DNA of 35,468 nucleotides, taken from NCBI GenBank assembly GCA_031265845.1, contig JAISCC010000168.1, forward strand, positions 1-35,468, read 5' to 3'. A model generated the notes under the pieces. That model ran no database searches. It was given only the letters and a program-made list of their open reading frames with translations, and had not been told where the DNA came from. The DNA is from Treponema sp. Its GTDB lineage: Bacteria > Spirochaetota > Spirochaetia > Treponematales > Breznakiellaceae. The number at the start of each line of letters is the position of its first letter. Position 1 is the stretch's first letter. A program made the translations under genes and the position numbers. Positions 25,790 through 35,296 of the stretch are shown here, one piece after another.

Positions 25790-26027
25790 AAAAAAAAGCG
25801 TCTCCGGCAATTGTGATCGCCACGCCGGAAATGACTCTCTCAAGCCGTTCCGCTTGTCCGTTGACTCTTTCGGTGGCGGCGAACGCGGCTTCACTGTCCG
25901 GCGGGCAGTTTTTTCCAGACAGCCGGTTGATGAAACGCGACAGGGCGGCGGAGATCGCCTCTTTCAAAATCAGCTTGAACATCAAGTCGAACAATTGAAG
26001 CGTCTCCCGTTCCCTGTTGTCAGCCAC
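25790..26027 (-). pseudogene. Truncated Rpn-like PD-(D/E)XK nuclease/transposase-family gene
   Basis: GGAG five bases before the GTG at 26027 marks a true start: MADNRERETLQLFDLMFKL, then SAALSRFINRLSGKN, ERVISGVAITIAGDAFF. This resembles, from memory, treponemal proteins of the Rpn (recombination-promoting nuclease) group, which begin 'ETLKLFD-MFK.-L..A....-V.FIN.LFG' and continue 'GD.F-IEAQ'. Here homology ends immediately after GDAFF, at the hairpin, so the catalytic E/Q-x-Q strand and everything after it are lost. The open frame runs on to 25527 but through unrelated DNA. Confidence 0.45.
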
Positions 26028-26174
26028 GCGAACTCCTCATATAACAAATAAATTTACCTGAGGGACTCCTCCTGCGGAGGCTCGCGGGCGCCCTGCCCCG
26101 CCGAATCTATAGTTCGCAATCACAGGTTCGCGTTGCCGGGCAATGTACGCCGCAAGACAGCCATTGCCGTATCA
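26028..26174. other. Short spacer behind the alcohol dehydrogenase gene
   Basis: CTCCTCCTGCGGAGG near 26070 can form a small hairpin. No gene is visible and no U-tract terminator for the dehydrogenase can be pointed out. Confidence 0.3.
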
Positions 26175-27365
26175 TCAAGATTGTTTAACGCTATTTAAAA
26201 TATATTCAACGGCGCACTTGTCTAATTTTGTATAATTGCCGATGAGTCCGTTTCGCGTCACTTGAGAGGCGATTTCCTCAATATGATCAGCCGGCAGTTT
26301 CGCGTCGACGAAAGTCAGAGGCAAACCGATTGATTGGAAGAAAGAGCGCATACGGAACACCCCTTCAAGCGCCGCTTGAGCGCAATCATAGCAGGCCCCG
26401 TCAACGCCCCACACTTCAGCCGCAAAACGGGCGAAACGCACAGGCTGTACACCATTGGCAACCTCTTCTTTTATGTTGTACGCTATCCACGCGGGAAACA
26501 CGATGGCGAGTCCAGCTCCGTGGGCAATATCGTACCGCGCCGACAATTCGTGTTCAATGCCGTGGCTTGCCCAATCGCCGATGCGTCCCATACTCAGCAG
26601 ATTATTGTGGGCAATCGCTCCGGAAAGCATGAGTTCGGCGCACGCATTATAGTTTTGCCGCCCCCCTTCAAAAACAGCCCGCGCATTGTGAATAATCGTA
26701 CGCATCGTTCCCTCGCACAACTGGTCGGTCAACTGGTGGTCTTGTTCGGTGGTGAAATAGCGTTCCATGACATGCGCCAACATATCTGCCACGCCGCAAG
26801 CCGTTTGATACGGCGGCAACGTATAGGTGAATTCCGGGTTAAGAATTGAGAACACAGGGCGGGTGCATTCGTAATTCGCCCCCTTCTTCCACGGACCCTT
26901 TTCATTGGTAATCACCGAACTGACGCTTGATTCGCTGCCGGCCGCCGGAATAGTGACTACCGCCGCGACAGGCAACGCCCCGGCCGGAACACGGGAGCCG
27001 TCATAAAAATCCCATACATCTCCGCCGTCAACAGCGCCCAGCGCGATGGCTTTTGCGGAATCAATGGCGGAACCGCCTCCAACCGCCAGCAACGCCTCTA
27101 CTTTCTCTTTTTTAGCAAGCTCAATGCCTTTATAAACAAGGGAAAGACGCGGATTAGGCTGTACGCCCGTCAACTCCACCCATTCAACCCCCGCATCCTC
27201 AAGCGATTTTTTGATCGTGTCAATGAGACCGGATCGCGCCGGATGCCCTCCCGAATGGTGAAGCAATACACGTTTCGCGCAACGCGCCATCTCCGTTCCG
27301 GCCTTTTGTTCGCCGCCTTTCCCAAAAATCAATTTTGTTTGATTGTGATATTCAAAATTTCTCAC
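26175..27365 (-). CDS. Iron-containing alcohol dehydrogenase, BdhA/YqhD type
   Basis: The 396-residue group III alcohol dehydrogenase interconverts aldehydes and primary alcohols with NAD(P)H. The nucleotide loop GGGSAIDSAKAIA is at 96-108. Metal ligands D194 and H198 (VADMLAHVMERYF), H268 and H282 (DWASHGIEHELSARYDIAHG) sit at the positions known in E. coli YqhD. The serine-type start of the loop and the ERYF/EHELSA signature favour the butanol dehydrogenase/YqhD branch. The start is GTG at 27365, with GGAGG five bases upstream. It is transcribed away from an FGGY kinase with 112 bases between them, which suggests shared control in sugar or polyol fermentation. Confidence 0.93.
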   Translation of the reverse strand: MRNFEYHNQTKLIFGKGGEQKAGTEMARCAKRVLLHHSGGHPARSGLIDTIKKSLEDAGVEWVELTGVQPNPRLSLVYKGIELAKKEKVEALLAVGGGSAIDSAKAIALGAVDGGDVWDFYDGSRVPAGALPVAAVVTIPAAGSESSVSSVITNEKGPWKKGANYECTRPVFSILNPEFTYTLPPYQTACGVADMLAHVMERYFTTEQDHQLTDQLCEGTMRTIIHNARAVFEGGRQNYNACAELMLSGAIAHNNLLSMGRIGDWASHGIEHELSARYDIAHGAGLAIVFPAWIAYNIKEEVANGVQPVRFARFAAEVWGVDGACYDCAQAALEGVFRMRSFFQSIGLPLTFVDAKLPADHIEEIASQVTRNGLIGNYTKLDKCAVEYILNSVKQS

Positions 27366-27382
27366 ATACGCCTCCGGTTCTT

Positions 27383-27411
27383 ACTATACTTCAAAAATCC
27401 GAACATTTCAA
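27383..27411 (-). promoter_or_regulatory. Promoter of the alcohol dehydrogenase
   Basis: Minus strand TTGAAA (27411-27406), 17 bases, TATAGT (27388-27383), then a short leader holding GGAGG. Spacing and both boxes are good. Confidence 0.75.
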
Positions 27412-27443
27412 TCGTGGAGCGGCGCGTCATTCCGCGTACATTC

Positions 27444-27470
27444 TTGCAACATTTATCAAAATTTGATACA
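27444..27470 (+). promoter_or_regulatory. Possible leaderless promoter of the FGGY kinase
   Basis: TTGCAA (27444-27449), 15 bases, GATACA (27465-27470), then seven bases to the ATG at 27478 with no Shine-Dalgarno. The boxes are weaker than at the other leaderless candidates, and the spacing is short, so this is tentative. Confidence 0.35.
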
Positions 27471-27477
27471 AACATAC

Positions 27478-28758
27478 ATGCTAAAAAAACCGCTCGTTTT
27501 AAGCGCCGACATAGGCACATCATCTCTCAAGGCCGCGCTCATTGACAGTGACGGTTCTCTGGCGGCGTTTGCCCGAGTTGCGTATCCGGCGTATCCGGCG
27601 CAGGCGGGCGCCGCCTTCATTTTCTCTACTGTAGTCTGGGAGAACGCCCTTGAGTCGGCGATCTCCATCGTGTCCGCCGAATATGCGGCGCGGACGGGAT
27701 TGAAGGCGGCGGATCGCCTTGAGGCGGTTTGCGTTTCCGCGAACGGGCCCACGCTCGTGCCATATACCATTGACGGAAAAAGCCTGCCTCCCCTACTCTG
27801 GTGCGACGGCCGCGTGTCCGGAACGGCTTCCGGCGATAACGTGAAAACAAAATCCCTTTTTCTCCCTCACGCGGCGTGGTTCGCCCAAAACGAACCGGCG
27901 CTGTATGAAAAAACAAAACGCTTCATCTCCGCCCAGGAATGGGTCTCCTTCATGCTGGGAGCGGAACCAGTGACCACGCTCCCCAGTGGTTTGTACGAGG
28001 AGTATTACTGGAACAAGAGCCAGTGCGCCCTCTTTGGTCTGGATATGGCGAAATTCCCCCCTTTTGTGGAAATGGGCGGCGTCATCGGCGGCATCTCTGA
28101 AAAAGCGGCGCAACGGTTCAACCTCAAGCCTCATACCCCTATCATCGCGGGCGCTCCAGACTTTATAGCCGCGCTTATCGGCACGGGCGTTGTGGAGCCG
28201 GGTCTTGTCTGCGACCGCGCCGGAACTTCGGAGGGCGTGAATCTCTGCGCGTCTCTTCCCAAAACCGGCGAGGCGCCGGCTTTCAACGGCTTGCGGACGC
28301 TTCCCCACATACACGAAGACCGGTGGAATTTGGGATGCATCATCCCGCAATCAGGGAGTCTGTTCGATCAATACCGCATGGAGAGCAATCAGAGGCAGCG
28401 CGACTATGACGAACTCCTGCAAACCATCATACAGGAAAAAGGCAGGGGATATGCGACGCTCGTAACAATGGCGCAGCAAGTGAAGAACGCGCTGGGGACG
28501 TTTCAGAAAAACGGCTTCGCCATTGCCGAGATGCGCGTATCCGGCGGGCAGGCGAAAAACAGGTTGTGGAACCAGCTTAAAGCCGATCTCACAGGCTGCG
28601 TCCTCATTGTCCCTGAAATCGCGGATGGCGAGCTTGCGGGAAACTCCTGTCTTGCCGCCGTGGCGCTTGGATGGGCGAAAAATATTGATGAAGCGGCGGC
28701 GCGGCTGTTCCGTGTAAAAGAACGCTACGAGCCAAAAACGATTTTAAGCGATAATTAG
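27478..28758 (+). CDS. FGGY-family carbohydrate kinase
   Basis: The 426-residue protein belongs to the FGGY kinases (xylulose, glycerol, gluconate, ribulose and related kinases), which phosphorylate sugars or polyols with ATP. The N-terminal ATPase loop is ADIGTSSLKAALIDSDG; the first domain continues with SANGPTLVPYTIDG and LLWCDGR; GAPDFIAALIGTGVVEPG and DRAGTSEGVN form the second phosphate region; RVSGGQAKNRLWNQLKADL is the adenosine motif. It is shorter than typical xylulokinase (about 490), mainly by a trimmed C-terminus, so the substrate cannot be named. I start at ATG 27478; a TTG five codons earlier is less likely. Confidence 0.88.
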   Translation: MLKKPLVLSADIGTSSLKAALIDSDGSLAAFARVAYPAYPAQAGAAFIFSTVVWENALESAISIVSAEYAARTGLKAADRLEAVCVSANGPTLVPYTIDGKSLPPLLWCDGRVSGTASGDNVKTKSLFLPHAAWFAQNEPALYEKTKRFISAQEWVSFMLGAEPVTTLPSGLYEEYYWNKSQCALFGLDMAKFPPFVEMGGVIGGISEKAAQRFNLKPHTPIIAGAPDFIAALIGTGVVEPGLVCDRAGTSEGVNLCASLPKTGEAPAFNGLRTLPHIHEDRWNLGCIIPQSGSLFDQYRMESNQRQRDYDELLQTIIQEKGRGYATLVTMAQQVKNALGTFQKNGFAIAEMRVSGGQAKNRLWNQLKADLTGCVLIVPEIADGELAGNSCLAAVALGWAKNIDEAAARLFRVKERYEPKTILSDN

Positions 28759-28799
28759 ACATTATTAGATAAATTTTCTTAAAAAAAGCGGAAACCTAG

Positions 28800-28828
28800 T
28801 TGACATAGACCGAATATCTCCATTATCT
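28800..28828 (+). promoter_or_regulatory. Promoter of the small Asp-rich protein
   Basis: Consensus TTGACA (28800-28805), exactly 17 bases, TTATCT (28823-28828). The leader is about 33 bases and ends in GGAG six bases before the ATG at 28868. Confidence 0.75.
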
Positions 28829-28867
28829 TTTCTCTATACATTAATTATGATATACATGGAGACTTAT

Positions 28868-29131
28868 ATGAATACCATATTGGATTCATCTTGTTTTGAG
28901 AATCTGGATGAGGAGCTTATGCTCATTCCCATCGCAAACGGAGACACCGAATTGAGGTACGGTGATCAAGAACCATATTTCATCTTCGGCAGAGACGATG
29001 ACGACGAAGACTTCGACGACGAGGACTTTGACGACGACTTCGATGACGACGAGGACTTTGACGACGAAGAAGACTTCGACGGCTTTAGTATCGGGGATGA
29101 TGATTTCGACAGCGGCTTTGACGACGAATAG
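28868..29131 (+). CDS. Small, extremely Asp-rich protein
   Basis: The 87-residue product begins MNTILDSSCFENLDEELMLI. I chose this ATG over upstream ones at 28847 and 28856 because GGAG lies six bases before it. Residues about 1-42 look folded (LIPIANGDTELRYGDQEPYF), and the rest is a repetitive Asp/Glu/Phe tail of units such as DEDFDDEDFDDD, with net charge far below zero. Such tails bind cations or basic proteins, or mimic nucleic acid. It has its own good promoter and is convergent with rsfS. I do not recognise a family, and no export signal is seen. Confidence 0.7.
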   Translation: MNTILDSSCFENLDEELMLIPIANGDTELRYGDQEPYFIFGRDDDDEDFDDEDFDDDFDDDEDFDDEEDFDGFSIGDDDFDSGFDDE

Positions 29132-29158
29132 GGCGTATTAACGCGCTACGCGCACGGC

Positions 29159-29224
29159 GCATAGACCCGGTTGCGGGATGTTGTATGAAACAATGAAACA
29201 ACCGCGCCCGCGACCGGTCTATGC
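29159..29224. terminator. Long inverted repeat between convergent genes
   Basis: GCATAGACCCGGTTGCGGG (29159-29177) and CCCGCGACCGGTCTATGC (29207-29224) pair along nearly their whole length. The 29-base loop holds a smaller GTTGT/ACAAC hairpin. It lies between the Asp-rich gene and rsfS, so it may end transcription from both sides, though no U-tract is present. Confidence 0.55.
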
Positions 29225-29227
29225 AAA

Positions 29228-29650
29228 CTACAAAGGCAACGTTTTCGCGTGTGACCAGAGCCGTTCCAATTCATAAAAAGAACGGGCTTTTTCCGTCATA
29301 AGGTGAATGGCTATTGCGCCTAAATCAATGAGCTTCCATTCCTCACCAAGCGCAGAAGGGTTGGTCGAAGCGCGTACTATTTCTATGTCTCCGGCGCGGC
29401 AGAATTCTTTTATCTGGCGTTCCAAGCCTTGCATGTGTACATTGCTCGTTACGCCGGCAATGACAAAAAAGTCCGTCCACGCATTGAGACCGCGAAGGTC
29501 GAGCGCAACCACTTCACGCCCCTTGTGTTCAACAAGCAGGCGCGATATATCAATGGCCGCCGCGCTGTAATCGTTGTGGTCAAAGCCGCCGGTTTGTGGA
29601 TGTACGTCGCTGTCAGGCGCGACGTTATCCGCCGATAACATATCGTCCAT
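29228..29650 (-). CDS. rsfS: Ribosomal silencing factor RsfS (YbeB/Iojap)
   Basis: The 140-residue protein binds ribosomal protein L14 on the 50S subunit and blocks subunit joining when nutrients are short. The family core is clear: AAIDISRLLVEHKGREVVALDLRG, then WTDFFVIAGVTSNVHMQGL, GEEWKLIDLGAIAIHLM and SFYELERLW. A non-conserved N-terminal extension of about 28 residues precedes it. GGGAGG seven bases before ATG 29650 supports the long form. It overlaps the end of the LCP gene by 26 bases and is the last gene of the rplU operon. Confidence 0.93.
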   Translation of the reverse strand: MDDMLSADNVAPDSDVHPQTGGFDHNDYSAAAIDISRLLVEHKGREVVALDLRGLNAWTDFFVIAGVTSNVHMQGLERQIKEFCRAGDIEIVRASTNPSALGEEWKLIDLGAIAIHLMTEKARSFYELERLWSHAKTLPL

Positions 29651-30865
29651 TGAAATCCCTCCCGATAATAAGAATGAAATCAGATTTATAATGCGTCATA
29701 TTGCTGGCGTCTTCTACGTTGGCATCTGAATCGGTCACTCTAACCTGAAAAGTGGAGCACCGTATAATAGATCCCAAATTCTGCGCCGCAACTTGATAGC
29801 CCAACTGATCAATAATAAGCGTGTTGTCATACGAGACATCCGCATTGCCGACGGCAACGACATCATAGCCGAAGCCTCTCAGCAATTCTGCGGTTCTGCT
29901 CGCAAGCCCATTTATCGTGGTGCCATTAAGCACCTCAATGGTATACACTCTGTCGCTGAATTGGCCTTCGATTGGAGCGGTTAAATTTCTAAGAGTCTGG
30001 CGAATCACTTCTTTGATGAGATTTCCGTTGTAAGACGGCAAAAGCAGTATCTGCCCAGACACTTCACGTGTGGTTCCCGCAACGGATTGTATGTTCACCC
30101 TATCCATGTGGATATTGGAAAACTCATCAAAAAGCCTCTCCCGTTCACGCTCGCTCATGGTCGCCTTCATAAGGCTGTAAAACACCTTGGCGACCGGCGC
30201 TTGTTTTAACATCCTGTTCTGTTCTCCAAGACGCTTTATAAATGCGTAAAAAAACCGCTGCCTCCTCAAATTCACCGCCTCATCGTCTTCCTGGGGCAGC
30301 TTATAGGTAAGATAGGAGCGGATTTTCTTCCCGTCCAATCTGCACAAGCCCGAAGCGAAGAGAACCGGCGGCGTACTGTCATACACCTCCACCGGAGCCG
30401 GAATGAAGAGTTCCACGCATTCCAGCAGATCAACCGTTTTTTCAAGCGTATCAAGGTTGTACACGACTGAATAATCAATTTCATCGCCAATAAAAGAGGC
30501 TATCTCATTTTTATAAACGTCTATGTTTTTAGGATCGTAAATTGAATCAATGCGGTCAACACGGTCAACGCCCTTCAGGATCAAGCCGACCTGGCCGGGA
30601 ATGTTAAAGACCGCCGCCCGCTTGGTCGCCGGATAGTACATCAGAAGAAAGGCGCCCAGGGGTTTAATCGCTCCGTTTTGGGGTTCTCCTTCAAAAACAA
30701 AAAGCGTGTTTATGACCTCGTCGGACGCAAGCGCTTCCTGAATGGGGTCGTAATTGACAAGCAATACACCCGCCGTGATTCCGCCGCCCGTCAACAGCGC
30801 GATAAGCAACAAGAAAACTACGCTTGCGTCGCGCTTGGTGGCGCGATGCAGCCTGAGGCGCCGCT

Positions 30866-30869
<4 letters not shown>
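29625..30869 (-). CDS. LytR-CpsA-Psr (LCP) family protein with LytR C-terminal domain
   Basis: The 414-residue protein has a basic N-terminus, one membrane helix (about 16-40) and an external part. Residues about 55-290 form an LCP-like domain (LGAFLLMYYPATKRAAVFNIPG, then DVYKNEIASFIGDEIDYSVV, and RRQRFFYAFI). Residues about 320-405 form the LytR_C domain, with IEVLNGTTINGLASRTAELL and DFILIIGRDF. LCP enzymes move polymers from lipid carriers to the envelope. The gene starts with GTG, overlapping the nadD stop by four bases (GTGA). What polymer a spirochaete, which lacks wall teichoic acid, would attach is unknown. Confidence 0.85.
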
Positions 30870-33404
<2,535 letters not shown>

Positions 33405-33435
33405 GATTATGCTCCTTTATTTTACGTTATTTTCT

Positions 33436-33768
33436 CTACATAGTGGCGTTTACAGACAACCAACACTGTTTTGGATATTCCTTTGCAATAGAATCAAGAC
33501 CAATCGTAAGAAATGTCCCCACGCCGGAAAGAAAGCTCTTTTTCGCCTGGGCGCATTCAACTATTTCCAAAAAGAATTCGCCTGGTTTCTGCGCCTCGCA
33601 ACGCGAGGCAATACCGTCTTCGCCGGCAAGCGCAAGAGCCGCAGTCCGCGCAAGCGCCGAAACTGCGGCGCAGACAATATCTTTTCCCTTGCGGCCCGCC
33701 TGGGCGTGACCTTTTATCCTGCACTGCTTGAGGAGGTCATTATCCAAAACAATTTCAATGGCAATCAT
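33436..33768 (-). CDS. prp: Prp-family cysteine protease (YsxB), L27-associated
   Basis: The 110-residue protein is the YsxB/Prp family member usually found between L21 and L27 genes. H21 and C33 in GHAQAGRKGKDIVCAAVSAL form the catalytic pair (H22/C34 in Staphylococcus). In Firmicutes Prp cuts an N-terminal tail from L27. The start at 33768 (MIAIEIVLDN) gives the standard N-terminus; a GTG three codons upstream is possible. Catalytic residues are intact, so the protein is expected to be active although the usual substrate sequence is missing from L27. Confidence 0.9.
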   Translation of the reverse strand: MIAIEIVLDNDLLKQCRIKGHAQAGRKGKDIVCAAVSALARTAALALAGEDGIASRCEAQKPGEFFLEIVECAQAKKSFLSGVGTFLTIGLDSIAKEYPKQCWLSVNATM

Positions 33769-33803
33769 CCACCGCACTTACAACACATCTTTATAAAACC
33801 GGC

Positions 33804-34112
33804 TCAACGTACAATATCATTGATCTTAATGATGGAATACCACTGCCGGTGACCCTTTGTCCTGCGGTAATCCTTCTTTGGTTTGTACTTAAACACAATG
33901 ATCTTTTTGTCCCGTTCATGGCGTTCCACCACTGCGGACACACGAGCGCCCCGTACATAGGGATCCCCCACCGTAATCGCATCACCGGAAATAAGCAACA
34001 CCGAATCAATGTCCAACGCGGAGCCGGGTTCCATATCAAGAAGATCGACCTTTATGAGCGAGTCTTTTTCAGCTTTATACTGTTTGCCTTTGATTTCAAC
34101 TAAAGCGTACAT
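33804..34112 (-). CDS. rplU: 50S ribosomal protein L21
   Basis: The 102-residue protein binds 23S rRNA and is the first gene of the operon. It begins MYALVEIKGKQYKAEKDSLI and has the C-terminal signature KYKPKKDYRRTKGHRQWYS. AAAGGA eight to nine bases before the ATG serves as ribosome binding site. A consensus promoter lies 35-60 bases upstream. Confidence 0.97.
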   Translation of the reverse strand: MYALVEIKGKQYKAEKDSLIKVDLLDMEPGSALDIDSVLLISGDAITVGDPYVRGARVSAVVERHERDKKIIVFKYKPKKDYRRTKGHRQWYSIIKINDIVR

Positions 34113-34148
34113 GAAAACATCCTTTCCATAGGTTAAAAATATCGCTCT

Positions 34149-34176
34149 ATTATAGTAAAAACTACAAAAATGTCAA
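34149..34176 (-). promoter_or_regulatory. Promoter of the rplU operon
   Basis: Minus strand TTGACA (34176-34171), 16 bases, TATAAT (34154-34149): both boxes are perfect consensus. It drives L21, Prp, L27, Obg, NadD-YqeK, LCP and RsfS. Confidence 0.9.
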
Positions 34177-34195
34177 GCGGTGAATTTGCAGACGC

Positions 34196-34225
34196 TTGAC
34201 GCTCGCGGCGCTGTTGTTGTACTAT
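34196..34225 (+). promoter_or_regulatory. Promoter of the queuosine precursor transporter
   Basis: TTGACG (34196-34201), 18 bases, TACTAT (34220-34225). It diverges from the rplU promoter with 19 bases between the two -35 boxes. Transcription would begin near 34231, leaving a leader of about 80 bases. Confidence 0.6.
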
Positions 34226-34230
34226 TCTTG

Positions 34231-34307
34231 ACAGAAGGCGGTCTTCCTCGTAAAACCCGCCTGAGAGAGCGGCGCGCGGCGTTCTGTTCTCCAAACAAAA
34301 CAAGGAG
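34231..34307 (+). promoter_or_regulatory. Structured leader, candidate riboswitch-like element
   Basis: ACAGAA (34231-34236) can close on TTCTGT (34282-34287). Inside lies a hairpin AGGCGG/CCGCCT (34236-34241 with 34257-34262) and a GC-rich segment. Next, CTCC (34289-34292) can pair with the ribosome binding site GGAG (34304-34307) across the A-rich loop AAACAAAACAA, hiding it. GAGAGAG (34263-34269) can instead take up TTCTC. It does not match the preQ1-I consensus as I remember it. Confidence 0.4.
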
Positions 34308-34312
34308 TTTCT

Positions 34313-34999
34313 ATGCTTTCTTTCAACGCTCAATCTGGCGACCGATTCCGTTGCCTTGACAGGGTGATGACCTTCTTCACCGCAATTCTTGTGGTCAGCA
34401 ATGTGGCCTCTTCCGCGAAAATCGTGGATTTGGGCTTTTCCGTGTTCAATACCCGCATGGCTTTTGACGGCGGCACGCTCCTTTTCCCGTTGTCCTACGT
34501 GTTTGGTGACATACTCACCGAAGTCTACGGGTTCAGGGCGTCCAGAAAGGTCATCTGGACGGGCTTCATAGCCCTCGCGTTTTCTTCCCTGCTGTTCTTC
34601 CTGCTCCGCATACTGCCTGCGGACGCCGAATGGGAGCGATACGCGGGAAGCGCCGCATTTGACGCCATTTTAGGCGGCATGAGCGCAGGCGGCATCGCGG
34701 TTGCGAGCCTCGCCGGTTATTTGGCGGGCGAGTTTTCCAATTCCATCATCATGGTGATCATAAAAAAAGCCATGAACGGACGATTTCTTTGGATCAGAAC
34801 CATAGGCAGCACTCTTGTCGGGGAATTGCTGGACAGTCTTGTCTTTGTGAGCGTGGCGAGTCTGACCGGCGTTTTCGGCTGGGAACTGTTTTGGTCCCTC
34901 GTACTGACAAATTACTTCTTCAAGTGCGCCATAGAGGTCGTTATGACGCCGGCGACGTATATGGCGGTGTCCGGATTGAAAAAGGCGGAATTGCGGTAG
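34313..34999 (+). CDS. Queuosine precursor transporter (YhhQ/VUT_1 family)
   Basis: The 228-residue inner-membrane protein has about six hydrophobic helices. Family marks are FFTAILVVSNVASSAKIVDLG, GGTLLFPLSYVFGDILTEVYGF with the charged residues typical of the family, and RTIGSTLVGELLDSLVFVSVAS, then LTNYFFKCAIEVVMTPATY. These proteins import preQ0/preQ1 for the queuosine modification of tRNA wobble bases. AAGGAG six bases before the ATG serves as ribosome binding site and may be masked by the leader. It appears monocistronic. Confidence 0.9.
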   Translation: MLSFNAQSGDRFRCLDRVMTFFTAILVVSNVASSAKIVDLGFSVFNTRMAFDGGTLLFPLSYVFGDILTEVYGFRASRKVIWTGFIALAFSSLLFFLLRILPADAEWERYAGSAAFDAILGGMSAGGIAVASLAGYLAGEFSNSIIMVIIKKAMNGRFLWIRTIGSTLVGELLDSLVFVSVASLTGVFGWELFWSLVLTNYFFKCAIEVVMTPATYMAVSGLKKAELR

Positions 35000-35153
35000 C
35001 GGCTGAAAAACCGCAAAGCGGCCCCCGCCTTATCCGGCGGCGTACTGAACAAGGTCAAGCCGTTTCTTTCGCGTCTCCAATCGGTCTTTCGCTTCCCTGC
35101 GGACATCGCCCCGCCAGGAAGCCGTTCATAGGCGAGTTAGACCTTCCCTTTCC

Positions 35154-35175
35154 TCCGGCGGTCTTTTCCGCCGGA
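35154..35175. terminator. Perfect GC-rich hairpin downstream of the transporter
   Basis: TCCGGCGG (35154-35161) and CCGCCGGA (35168-35175) pair perfectly with a six-base loop. It lies 155 bases after the transporter stop and lacks a following U-tract. The interval 35000-35260 otherwise shows no credible gene; the long frames there have no ribosome binding site. Confidence 0.4.
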
Positions 35176-35260
35176 CGCAGGTTTCCATGGCCGGATTTTT
35201 CCATGAGATTTCTCTTTCCGGTTAAATTCTTTTTCAGACGTTTTTCAGATGTCGCGCGTA

Positions 35261-35289
35261 TTGACACGAGCGCCGCCATGCGCTATAGT
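35261..35289 (+). promoter_or_regulatory. Consensus promoter of the C-tract gene, predicted leaderless
   Basis: TTGACA (35261-35266), exactly 17 bases, TATAGT (35284-35289), then seven bases (ATTCCGT) and ATG at 35297. No Shine-Dalgarno is present. The arrangement matches accA and the response regulator. Confidence 0.8.
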
Positions 35290-35296
35290 ATTCCGT

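Noticed and set aside
25527..26027. The whole 166-codon minus frame as one gene
   Set aside because: Only the first 75 or so residues look like a family; the rest is antisense to the transposase scrap and reads through the palindrome.
34231..34307. A standard preQ1-I riboswitch
   Set aside because: The short hairpin with C-rich loop and the A-rich pseudoknot tail of class I are not present in the expected order; I keep only a general 'structured leader' claim.
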